A stretch of 12,944 nucleotides of DNA from Clostridia bacterium (GTDB taxonomy: Bacteria; Bacillota; Clostridia; Oscillospirales; CAG-272). Below, in pieces: positions 1-7,478 of the stretch. A program made the translations under genes and the position numbers. Where the stretch lies: positions 1 through 12,944 of the forward strand of contig JAGAFQ010000088.1 in the NCBI GenBank assembly GCA_017612495.1. The letters are read 5' to 3'. Position 1 is the first letter of the stretch. The number at the start of each line of letters is the position of its first letter. A model generated the notes under the pieces. The model saw nothing but the letters and a program-made list of their open reading frames with translations. It searched no databases and had not been told where the DNA came from.

Positions 1-1
1 C

Positions 2-829
2 GACGTGTTTATAGCGACCGACCCCGACAGCGACCGTCTGGGTGTCAGCGCGCGCTCGAAAAACGGATTTTCAATGCTCTCCGGCAACCAGATCGGAGCG
101 TTGCTGCTTGAATATATCATTCAGTCGTTAAAAGAAAAATCCGCCCTTCCCTGCGATGCCTACGCAGTCAAGACGATAGTTTCAAGTGAGCTTGTCACTG
201 AGATATGCCGCGCAAACAACATAAAGCTTTATAACGTCTTCACGGGATTTAAGTTCATCGGCGAAAAAATTAAGGAATGCGAAAATGCCAAAAACGGCAC
301 GTTCATCTTCGGATATGAAGAAAGCATAGGTTATATGCGCGGCGCTTACGTGCGCGATAAAGACGGCGTCTGCGCTGCCGTGATGGTCGCCGAAATGGCG
401 GCATATTACGCATCCAAGGGCAAAACGCTCCATGACGCTCTCGACGATCTGTATGAAAAATACGGCGTGTATTTTGAAAAGACCGACAATATTTATATGG
501 AAGGTCTTGACGGCATCGAAAAAATGAAAGCGCTGATGGAAAAGCTCCGCAAAACTCCCCCGAAAACGATCGGCAACTTCAAGGTAGCATTTTTCAGAGA
601 CTACGAGGCGCAGACGATAACCGATATGGCGACCGGCAAGGTCTTGCCCACCGGTATGCAGAAATCGAACGTTCTCTATTTTGAAATGGAAAACGGCGAC
701 AGAGTGATAATCCGTCCCTCCGGCACAGAGCCCAAGATCAAGATATATTGCCTGCAAAGTGCCGCAACGACAGCGGAAGCCGAAACGAACTTCGAGGCAT
801 ATCAGAAAACCACATCCTCATGGAGATAA
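2..829 (+). CDS. Phosphoglucomutase/phosphomannomutase, C-terminal part (5' end outside window)
   Basis: Alpha-D-phosphohexomutase, which interconverts hexose 1- and 6-phosphates in the cytoplasm and so feeds nucleotide-sugar, glycogen or envelope synthesis. The reading frame is open from the window edge, so the GTG at 5 is not a real start. Numbering from that GTG, the Mg-binding loop DPDSDRLG is at 6-13, the sugar-specificity loop GYEESIGY at 103-110 and the C-terminal phosphate-binding loop RPSGTEPK at 237-244. The segment upstream that should hold the catalytic phosphoserine is missing. About 275 residues are present, roughly half of a PgcA-type enzyme (usually about 550-580), covering part of domain 2 plus domains 3 and 4. 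The GYEES loop and the long spacing favour the PgcA-like phospho-sugar mutase subfamily over GlmM. Substrate preference cannot be settled from this half. The next gene starts 4 bases after its stop, so the two are probably co-transcribed. Confidence 0.9.
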   Translation, partial: DVFIATDPDSDRLGVSARSKNGFSMLSGNQIGALLLEYIIQSLKEKSALPCDAYAVKTIVSSELVTEICRANNIKLYNVFTGFKFIGEKIKECENAKNGTFIFGYEESIGYMRGAYVRDKDGVCAAVMVAEMAAYYASKGKTLHDALDDLYEKYGVYFEKTDNIYMEGLDGIEKMKALMEKLRKTPPKTIGNFKVAFFRDYEAQTITDMATGKVLPTGMQKSNVLYFEMENGDRVIIRPSGTEPKIKIYCLQSAATTAEAETNFEAYQKTTSSWR

Positions 830-833
830 AACG

Positions 834-1715
834 ATGTCAAAGAAAAAATTATTGTCAATTTATTTTATCGCGGCCTTAATACTTTCCGCTTTCTTTGCGA
901 TAACCCAAATCATTTGTTACAAAAACTGCTTTGATTTGTCGGTCAACCATTTCAAGTCCGGCTCGGTTTTGCCGACGGTCATTTACATCCTTTTGGCGAT
1001 AAGCTGCATATTCATTTTATCGTCGGCTTTGATATTCAAAAGTAACAAACCGAGAAGAACGCCCAAAACTTCGGATTCTGACGTTTGGGCAAATGCTGTT
1101 ATGTCATTCTTCTTTTTTGCGATAGCGGCGGTCGAAGTGCTCTTATATATAATAAGGATCGCAAAATCGTTTGCACTCTATGATTCAAGAGCAGGATTTT
1201 TTGAGGTCATATTTTCCGGCATCACAAAATATCTGCGCGGCGAAAGAGTTGAAAATCTGTTTATTCTTTTATCGGTCGTATTTGCGGTCTTATCGGGAAT
1301 TTATTTCTTTTTCTGCGCTTCTAAAAAGGCAAGCACAAAGACGATCATCTATTTTTCGCTCTTCCCGTCAGTCTTCGGCATCTGCGATCTTATCGCCGTT
1401 TATTTTTCGCAAAACGTCACGCACAATTCTCCCCTCAAAATAACGGCAGAGCTTTCGGCTTTGGTATTTATGGTATATTTCCTTTCGGAATGCAAAGACA
1501 TAGCAGGAGTATCTGAATCGGCGAATTTCAATATTGCGTCTTTGCTTTTGGCGCTTGTCATACTCTCTGCATTTTCCATTCCGCGCGTGATTTTGACCAT
1601 CGCAGGATTTTTCTCGTTCGATGCGGATTTCATCTACTACGTTTTGCATCTTGCAACGGTAGTTTACATCATATCGAAATATCTGCCGACAGTTTTCAAA
1701 AAACGGGATAATTAA
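834..1715 (+). CDS. Unrecognised polytopic membrane protein (about 8 helices)
   Basis: I do not recognise a family. The 293-residue product begins with a positively charged MSKKK and has about eight hydrophobic segments, near residues 7-29, 46-68, 86-110, 140-161, 169-191, 201-218, 233-258 and 263-282. The loops are short and often Lys/Arg-rich, and the tail is basic (FKKRDN). No catalytic motif, cysteine pair or nucleotide-binding site stands out. The ATG at 834 is chosen over earlier in-frame starts inside the mutase gene because GGAG at 822-825 lies 8 nt ahead of it. The gene follows the sugar-phosphate mutase by 4 bases and ends directly at a strong terminator, so it is the last gene of that rightward unit. 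A role in envelope or sugar metabolism would be a guess from position only. Confidence 0.75.
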   Translation: MSKKKLLSIYFIAALILSAFFAITQIICYKNCFDLSVNHFKSGSVLPTVIYILLAISCIFILSSALIFKSNKPRRTPKTSDSDVWANAVMSFFFFAIAAVEVLLYIIRIAKSFALYDSRAGFFEVIFSGITKYLRGERVENLFILLSVVFAVLSGIYFFFCASKKASTKTIIYFSLFPSVFGICDLIAVYFSQNVTHNSPLKITAELSALVFMVYFLSECKDIAGVSESANFNIASLLLALVILSAFSIPRVILTIAGFFSFDADFIYYVLHLATVVYIISKYLPTVFKKRDN

Positions 1716-1754
1716 ACAAATAAAAAAGACCGCGAAGCGGTCTTTTTTATTTGT
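1716..1754. terminator. Bidirectional rho-independent terminator
   Basis: A perfect inverted repeat with 18-base arms (1716-1733 and 1737-1754) and a 3-base loop GAA at 1734-1736. The GACCGC/GCGGTC core is flanked by six A on the left and six T on the right, so it forms a GC stem plus U-tract on both strands. It lies between the convergent stop codons and also encodes the stop codon of the leftward gene (1747-1749). It should end both the rightward two-gene unit and the long leftward operon. Confidence 0.92.
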
Positions 1755-4542
1755 CTTTTTGCTTATTTTTGATTCCTGTTTTGCCGTGATATACAAAGGC
1801 AAGATAAGTTTCGCACACCGCAAACATCAAAAGTGCCGATATAATTATCGCGATTATCGATCTTATTCCGAGATATCCTATCGAGAAAAGATTTCCGAGA
1901 TACGGCACAAGGGTCAAGAGGACGCAAAACTCGACGATGATCATAAATATCAATATAGATATCGTGTTGACCTTTTCGTTATGCGCAAAAAGCGAATGGT
2001 CTTTTTTGAGTTCCCAAAGCAAAACGAACTGCATTGCCATAAATGAGAAGAATATCACGCCGAGTGAATTTTTCTCGCCGCCCATCAATATTAAGAAAAC
2101 GGGCGACAGCATCGCGATAACCGCCATTGCGGTGCCGAGCACGAGTGCGTCTATGTTTGACCTTATCGGCTCTGATACCGTATATTCAAAGTTGCGTTTA
2201 TCTTTTAATATGAACCGGCTTTGCTTTTCAAAAGAAATTATGATTATCGCCAAGAGATCGACGACAAGTCCCGAAAACAAAACTTGCACCGTCGTCAACG
2301 TTTCGATGCCGGAAATTATCGAGAAAAGCACACAAATAAATCTTGCACACTGCGTCGCAAGCAGATATTTGATCATAGTATGTATGTTTTTGTTTATTTT
2401 CTTCGCAGTGCAGACTGACGATACCATGGCATTGAAGCCGCCGTTGCCGGATTTATCGGTATCGGATAAAATAACGTCACTTGAAATTTTCAATGCCTCG
2501 CATCCGTTTTTGGAGGCGGTGCCCGAAGAACGCGCCACAACAGTCACCTCTTCTTCGCCGAACATAATGAGTCCGCCGGAACGGCTTGAAATGGTGATGT
2601 TCTGTGCAAATGCGACGTCGGCAGATTCGATAAGCTCAATATCGGAAAGTGTACTGCCGAGCATACCGACACTCTCGCCGTTCTTTCTGAGATCGGATAT
2701 GAGCCTCATTTTCTGATCGTGTGAAAGTCCGCTGTACATTCGGTAAATGGTCGAGCCGACACATATCATATCGTCGCTCATTTTGGAAAGTTCTATTCCG
2801 CTTATCGACTGCGCTTCGTCATCGATAATGCCCATATTGCGTGCGAAGTATTTATCGCTCTCGTTGACGTCGTTGCAAAGCAGAATGACTTTTATACCCG
2901 CCCGGCGGCAGCTGTCAACGGTTTGCGCCGCTTTTAAGGAAAGTGGCGACGAAAGAGCTATGAATCCCTCGAAAACAAGATCACTTTGCGCATAGGCAAT
3001 GGCTCGCAAATTATTATATTCGCTTTTTTTGGATGCGATGGCGAATACCTTGAGCGATCTTTTGGCAAATGAAAGCGCCTGCAAATGAAAACGAAGTCTG
3101 TCATCATCGTGCATACGGCGAACGATGCCGTTTTCGCGGTAAAATACCGATCTTTCGAGCATATCGTCGGCAGAGCCGCTCGATATTGCCGTAAAACCGC
3201 CGTTATCTCTTATCAGCGTAGTCGAAAAAATACTTCTTAACGACTGCGGCTGATGTTCAATCATCGGATATTCTTTGTCAAGACCGATGTTATAAAGCGA
3301 GCGCTCCTTTGCGGCGGTAATGATCGCTTCGTGATCCGGGCTTTGAAACTTTGTGCCGTATTTTATCTCGCTCTCGCCGTATATGCCGGTCGAGATAACG
3401 GCGTGTATCAAAAGTCTTTTTGCTTCATCGGAAGAGAGGAAATTATCGTCAAACGGTATCTCATCATCTGAAACGTAAAGCGAATCGACGCTTAACGACG
3501 CCGAGCCGAACATCGCCTCTTTGGGCACGATAAGCGCCGTGAGATGCTGCATCTTTTCGATGGCGGAAGCATTTTTTATGACCGCGCCGGCATTTATATC
3601 GCTGTATCTTTTTACGGCGATGAAAATTCCGCATCCGATTATGATATAGCCGAACGCCAAAAGCATTTCATCCATTGACGAAACGGAAAGCGCCAATGCG
3701 CGCATAAAGGCATCGGCAAACGTCGCTCCGCCCTCGTGACGGAACAAAAGATTGAAGATCACGCAAACAAAGATCGAAGCAAGCGAGCAAATTCCCAAAA
3801 ATCTGCTCGTCTTTTTGAGCTGCTTTGTGACCGAGAGTTTCTCGTGAGAAACGAGCGCACGTGTTTTGCGAAAACGGTTGACGAGTGTCTTTTTGCCGGT
3901 GTTGCAGACGATGGCGCGGGCTTTGCCCGAGACAACGAGCGTATCGGCGAAGACCATATTTTTCTGTTCGTGCTCCAAAAGTTCCGCATTAGCGGGATAT
4001 ACGATATTTGCATCCTTTTTTTGAGGAGAGGCAAAGCCGAAGATGGAATTTTCTTTGACAAAAAAATTCTCACTCAAGATAAGGCGTGCATCGGCAGGCA
4101 CGACGTCTCCTTCCGAAAGATCGATGACGTCTCCCGGAACGAGCCGCTTTTGCGCCATCATAAACATCTTGCCCTGCCTTTGGCAGCGCGTCACGGGCAA
4201 AGCATAGTTTTCAAGCCCTTCAAGCACGCGGTGCGCACGGGCATAGGTGAAAAGAGTTATGCCCAAATTCATCACGACTAAAACAGCCATCACATATCCT
4301 GCCGGATCGTGCTCGAAAATGCCGATCAAAAGTCCGACTGACGCCATGACGATGGACGTAAAATCAGTTACCACGCTGCGAATGTATGACACAAAGCTGT
4401 TGCGTGAAACGGGATAAATGATGTTCGGCCCGTATTTTTTCAATTTTTTATCTGCGAAGCGATTGGAAAGCCCCTTTACGGGATCTGTCATCAGCTTTTC
4501 GCAAAGCTCTTCTTCGCTGTATTTATACCACGGTTCCGTCAT
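1747..4542 (-). CDS. P-type ATPase-like membrane protein lacking catalytic residues (pseudo-ATPase)
   Basis: Full P2-type (calcium/cation pump-like) architecture in 931 residues: N-terminal cation-ATPase segment, actuator domain with a good LVPGDVIDLSEGDVVPADA stretch (134-152), P and N domains, and ten helices (about 59-76, 81-103, 248-267, 278-310, 723-745, 749-771, 797-820, 827-845, 860-882, 889-916). The catalytic signatures are altered. TGES is FGFA (168-171). The DKTGT phosphorylation loop is PKEAM (340-344). KGA is SGS (455-457). TGD is CND (556-558). GDGVND is GSTLSD (629-634), while the P-domain Lys is kept (K611). In TM4 PEGLP is DEMLL (291-295). It therefore should not form a phospho-enzyme or pump ions; a regulatory, scaffold or ligand-binding role is inference. 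The ATG at 4542 is preferred to a TTG at 4563 because AAGGAAG lies 8 nt before the ATG. It is last in the operon, 24 nt after the clpE-like gene. The frame is intact, so it is not a decaying pseudogene. Confidence 0.9.
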   Translation of the reverse strand: MTEPWYKYSEEELCEKLMTDPVKGLSNRFADKKLKKYGPNIIYPVSRNSFVSYIRSVVTDFTSIVMASVGLLIGIFEHDPAGYVMAVLVVMNLGITLFTYARAHRVLEGLENYALPVTRCQRQGKMFMMAQKRLVPGDVIDLSEGDVVPADARLILSENFFVKENSIFGFASPQKKDANIVYPANAELLEHEQKNMVFADTLVVSGKARAIVCNTGKKTLVNRFRKTRALVSHEKLSVTKQLKKTSRFLGICSLASIFVCVIFNLLFRHEGGATFADAFMRALALSVSSMDEMLLAFGYIIIGCGIFIAVKRYSDINAGAVIKNASAIEKMQHLTALIVPKEAMFGSASLSVDSLYVSDDEIPFDDNFLSSDEAKRLLIHAVISTGIYGESEIKYGTKFQSPDHEAIITAAKERSLYNIGLDKEYPMIEHQPQSLRSIFSTTLIRDNGGFTAISSGSADDMLERSVFYRENGIVRRMHDDDRLRFHLQALSFAKRSLKVFAIASKKSEYNNLRAIAYAQSDLVFEGFIALSSPLSLKAAQTVDSCRRAGIKVILLCNDVNESDKYFARNMGIIDDEAQSISGIELSKMSDDMICVGSTIYRMYSGLSHDQKMRLISDLRKNGESVGMLGSTLSDIELIESADVAFAQNITISSRSGGLIMFGEEEVTVVARSSGTASKNGCEALKISSDVILSDTDKSGNGGFNAMVSSVCTAKKINKNIHTMIKYLLATQCARFICVLFSIISGIETLTTVQVLFSGLVVDLLAIIIISFEKQSRFILKDKRNFEYTVSEPIRSNIDALVLGTAMAVIAMLSPVFLILMGGEKNSLGVIFFSFMAMQFVLLWELKKDHSLFAHNEKVNTISILIFMIIVEFCVLLTLVPYLGNLFSIGYLGIRSIIAIIISALLMFAVCETYLAFVYHGKTGIKNKQKDK

Positions 4543-4550
4543 TTCAAAAA

Positions 4551-4557
4551 CTTCCTT
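4551..4557 (-). promoter_or_regulatory. Ribosome binding site deciding the start of the P-type-like gene
   Basis: Coding-strand AAGGAAG, 8 nt before the ATG at 4542-4540. The alternative TTG start at 4563 lies upstream of this site and has no comparable signal. Confidence 0.75.
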
Positions 4558-4566
4558 GAACAAAAA

Positions 4567-6873
4567 TCAGATCGCGCGCACCGAAAGTCCTGATATTTCG
4601 TCGCGCTCCACTAAAAATCCCCTCGGCGGATCTTGATAACCCGAAATTATGAGCTCGGCAATTTTATCTTCAAGATTTTTCTCAATATATCTGCGCATAT
4701 TTCTTGCGCCGTATTTTGAGCTGAACGATTCTTTTGCGATATATTTCATCGCATCGTCACTCACCTTGAGAGAAAGTCCCTTTTGTATAAGTGCCTCGCA
4801 AAGATCGCCTATCATTATCGAAACGATATTTTCAAATGCCGCCATATCAAGCGGATCGAATGTGATTATCTCATCAACGCGGTTGATGAATTCGGGACGC
4901 AAAAACGTCAAAAGCGCTTTTTCGGTATTGTTTTGCTTTTGTATTTTTTCGTCTGCGGTAAAGCCGACAGAGCCTGACGACGCATTCGAGCCGGCATTCG
5001 TCGTCATAACTATGACGGTATTTTCAAAGTTGACGACTCTTCCCTGCGCGTCGGTTATTCTGCCGTCATCGAGGATTTGCAAAAGGATATTGAGCACGTC
5101 GGGATGCGCCTTTTCGATCTCGTCGAAAAGTATTACCGAATAGGGCTTGCGGCGTATCTTTTCGGTGAGTTGACCCGCCTCATCGTATCCGACGTATCCG
5201 GGAGGCGCGCCGATTATGCGCGAAACGGAGTGCTTTTCCATAAACTCCGACATATCAAGACGTATGAGCGCTTCGGGCGAATGGAAAAGGTCTCTTGAAA
5301 GAGTTTTCACAAGCTCGGTTTTGCCAACACCCGTGGGACCTGCAAAAATAAACGATATCGGCTTGCGCTTTGCACTGACGCCGGCACGGTTGCGCTTTAT
5401 CGAGCGCGCGACCGATGATATGGCTTCATCCTGACCGACAATGCGGCGTTTGAGTCTTTCTTCGAGTTTATCTACTCTCATGAATTCGCTCTCCGTTATC
5501 GTGCTTGCGGGAATACCCGTCCAAACCTCGATAACCTCTGCGATATCCTCGGGGCGCAAAACCAAAGAGTCGCGCTCCTTTGAAAGCTTATCGAACTTTT
5601 CGTGAAGCTTTAGCTGATTAGATTTGAGTTCGGCAAGGTGAGAATACTTTTCTGAATTGTCTCCCTCGCTTTTTTCTATTTGCTCTTCGAGCGCTTCTTT
5701 TTCGGCATCGATCTTTTTGATCGCATCTGCCGTTTCTTCGATCTCGTTTATGAGCGCTGAATTCATTACCATGTGCGCAGACGCTTCATCCAAAAGGTCT
5801 ATCGCCTTATCGGGGAAAAAGCGGTCGGAAAGATATCTGTCTGCCATGGAAACGATGCGCCTTAAAGTTTCATCCGGGATCTTTATTCCGTGATAGCTCT
5901 CGTAATGCGCCTTTATGCCGCGCAAGATCTCAAACGTATCGTCGGTATTCGGCTCACCGAGTATAATGGGCTGAAAACGGCGTTCAAGCGCCGAATCTTT
6001 TTCGATGAATTTTCTGTATTCTTTCAAAGTGGTCGCGCCGATGACCTGCAATTCGCCGCGGGAAAGCACCGGCTTTAAGATATTAGCGGCGTTCATACTG
6101 CCCTCGGCATCGCCTGCCGATGCGATATTATGCACCTCGTCTATAACAAGAATGATATTGCCGAGCGCCTTTATTTCGTCAATAAGCCCCTTTATGCGGC
6201 TCTCGAACTGTCCTCTGAACTGCGTGCCTGCGATAAGCGACGTCAGATCGAGCAAATAAAGCTCTTTGCTTTTGAGCTTATACGGCACGTCTCCCGTCAC
6301 TATTTTTTGCGCAAGTGCTTCGGCAAGTGCCGTTTTGCCGACACCGGGCTCGCCGATAAGGCAGGGATTGTTCTTTTGACGGCGGCACAATATCTGCATC
6401 ATTCTTTGTATCTCGGATTCTCTGCCGATAACTTTGTCGAGTTTGCCGTCTCTCGCTTTTTTGTTGAGATCGATGCAATAAGCCGAAAGATATTTGCGTT
6501 TCTTGTCTTTTTCTTTATCGGTCTTATCGCCGTTTTTATCACTCTTTCCGCCCATATTTTCCGCTTTGCCCTGCGGCATATTTCCGCCCAGAATAGACGA
6601 AAGATTTATTGACGGAGCATGGCCGTCATCATCGCCGTTTGCCACTTCGGGAAGTCCGCCGGTCAAATTCTGCATGAGCGAATTTATATCGTCATCCATA
6701 TTTTCAAGCTCGTCATCGCCGATGCCCATCTTTTCAAGATAGTCGCTTATCGGCTTTATACCGAGCTCTTTTGCGCATTTAAGGCACAAGCCCTCATTGT
6801 GAGCGGTGCCGTTGTCAATTCGAGTCACAAACACTACCGCTACCCGTTTGTGACATCTGTGACACATTTCCAT
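4567..6873 (-). CDS. clpE: ClpE-like AAA+ unfoldase with N-terminal zinc finger
   Basis: HSP100/Clp hexameric ATPase that unfolds proteins, probably for ClpP. The 768 residues start with a C4-x2-C7-x22-C30-x2-C33 zinc finger in place of the double Clp-N repeat, which is the ClpE layout. A charged, Asp/Gly/Lys-rich linker (about 50-127) follows. AAA domain 1 has Walker A GEPGVGKT (174-181), Walker B LVIDE (242-246) and Arg fingers at 298-299. A short coiled M-domain covers about 375-435. AAA domain 2 has Walker A GPTGVGKT (512-519), Walker B ILFDE (581-585), sensor TTNAGS (624-629) and sensor-2 GARNMRR (722-728). A VGF tripeptide at 636-638 sits where ClpP-binding loops (IGF/LGF) lie, supporting a protease partner. 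ClpC is the alternative name, but the zinc finger argues for ClpE. It lies between pgsA and the pseudo-ATPase gene. No CtsR-type operator was seen just upstream. The AGGA signal is about 13 nt from the first ATG, so the second ATG (residue 3) is also possible. Confidence 0.93.
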   Translation of the reverse strand: MEMCHRCHKRVAVVFVTRIDNGTAHNEGLCLKCAKELGIKPISDYLEKMGIGDDELENMDDDINSLMQNLTGGLPEVANGDDDGHAPSINLSSILGGNMPQGKAENMGGKSDKNGDKTDKEKDKKRKYLSAYCIDLNKKARDGKLDKVIGRESEIQRMMQILCRRQKNNPCLIGEPGVGKTALAEALAQKIVTGDVPYKLKSKELYLLDLTSLIAGTQFRGQFESRIKGLIDEIKALGNIILVIDEVHNIASAGDAEGSMNAANILKPVLSRGELQVIGATTLKEYRKFIEKDSALERRFQPIILGEPNTDDTFEILRGIKAHYESYHGIKIPDETLRRIVSMADRYLSDRFFPDKAIDLLDEASAHMVMNSALINEIEETADAIKKIDAEKEALEEQIEKSEGDNSEKYSHLAELKSNQLKLHEKFDKLSKERDSLVLRPEDIAEVIEVWTGIPASTITESEFMRVDKLEERLKRRIVGQDEAISSVARSIKRNRAGVSAKRKPISFIFAGPTGVGKTELVKTLSRDLFHSPEALIRLDMSEFMEKHSVSRIIGAPPGYVGYDEAGQLTEKIRRKPYSVILFDEIEKAHPDVLNILLQILDDGRITDAQGRVVNFENTVIVMTTNAGSNASSGSVGFTADEKIQKQNNTEKALLTFLRPEFINRVDEIITFDPLDMAAFENIVSIMIGDLCEALIQKGLSLKVSDDAMKYIAKESFSSKYGARNMRRYIEKNLEDKIAELIISGYQDPPRGFLVERDEISGLSVRAI

Positions 6874-6900
6874 AATCTGCCGTGTTTCCTTTCTTGTGGC

Positions 6901-7461
6901 TTATTTTGATTCAATATCGACCTGCTTTGCCGAATACATATATTTGAGATAGTAATTTACAAATGCAATGATCGTAGAGCTTACCGCGATGATATCGATG
7001 GCGGGTATCGCAATTTCGGTAAAATCGTTTAAGGGCAAGTTGTAAATTATGATGAGTGAGACCATTGAAATATAGAAAATGATCGTCGCAAGTTTGCCCG
7101 TCCAGTCGCTCTGAACGACGACTTTTTTATTTCTGAAAATGAACGTTGCACCGACGATCATAAAAAGTTCTTTCGCAATAAATATGCCGAGCACGAACGG
7201 AGGCACCATATCTTTTATAAAAAGGCAGATAAGAACGCATATCTGCGTCATTTTATCAGCCAAGGGGTCGAGCAGTTTGCCCACGTCCGTTATCCAACCG
7301 TTTTTGCGCGCAAGATATCCGTCGAGCACATCAGATGCCCCCGACAAAATAAATATGCCCATCGGCCATAAAATATCTGTGTTTTTATCAAAAAAAAGTA
7401 TCACGAATACAGGTATCAGCAAAATTCTGAATATGGATATGATGTTTGGAATGTTTTTCAT
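6901..7461 (-). CDS. pgsA: CDP-diacylglycerol--glycerol-3-phosphate 3-phosphatidyltransferase
   Basis: Membrane enzyme that transfers a phosphatidyl group from CDP-diacylglycerol to glycerol 3-phosphate, giving phosphatidylglycerophosphate, the committed step to phosphatidylglycerol and cardiolipin. The 186-residue protein carries the complete CDP-alcohol phosphatidyltransferase signature: D47-G48-x2-A51-R52-x8-G61-x3-D65-x3-D69, with a further Asp at 44. These acidic residues bind the metal and activate the acceptor. The rest is hydrophobic, with about five to six helices, and the length is normal for PgsA. The N-terminal NIPNIISIFRILLIP is typical of PgsA. It starts 17 nt after the CvpA gene stop and ends 27 nt before the clpE-like gene. 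The Shine-Dalgarno signal is weak (ACGGAC), so translation may rely on coupling with the upstream gene. Confidence 0.95.
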   Translation of the reverse strand: MKNIPNIISIFRILLIPVFVILFFDKNTDILWPMGIFILSGASDVLDGYLARKNGWITDVGKLLDPLADKMTQICVLICLFIKDMVPPFVLGIFIAKELFMIVGATFIFRNKKVVVQSDWTGKLATIIFYISMVSLIIIYNLPLNDFTEIAIPAIDIIAVSSTIIAFVNYYLKYMYSAKQVDIESK

Positions 7462-7478
7462 TTTTTCGTCCGTTTCTC

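Noticed and set aside
1937..2716. A 259-codon open frame on the + strand
   Set aside because: It is antisense to the C-terminal half of the P-type-like gene. The minus-strand product has clear P-type homology, and this one has low-complexity Ser-rich sequence without a binding site.
1747..4542. P-type-like gene as a decayed pseudogene
   Set aside because: There is no stop or frameshift in 931 codons, the helices are complete, and structural residues near the lost motifs are kept. Random decay would not spare the frame and fold.
6860..6920. CtsR operator ahead of the clpE-like gene
   Set aside because: No GGTCAAA direct repeat is present in the short gap or the end of pgsA.
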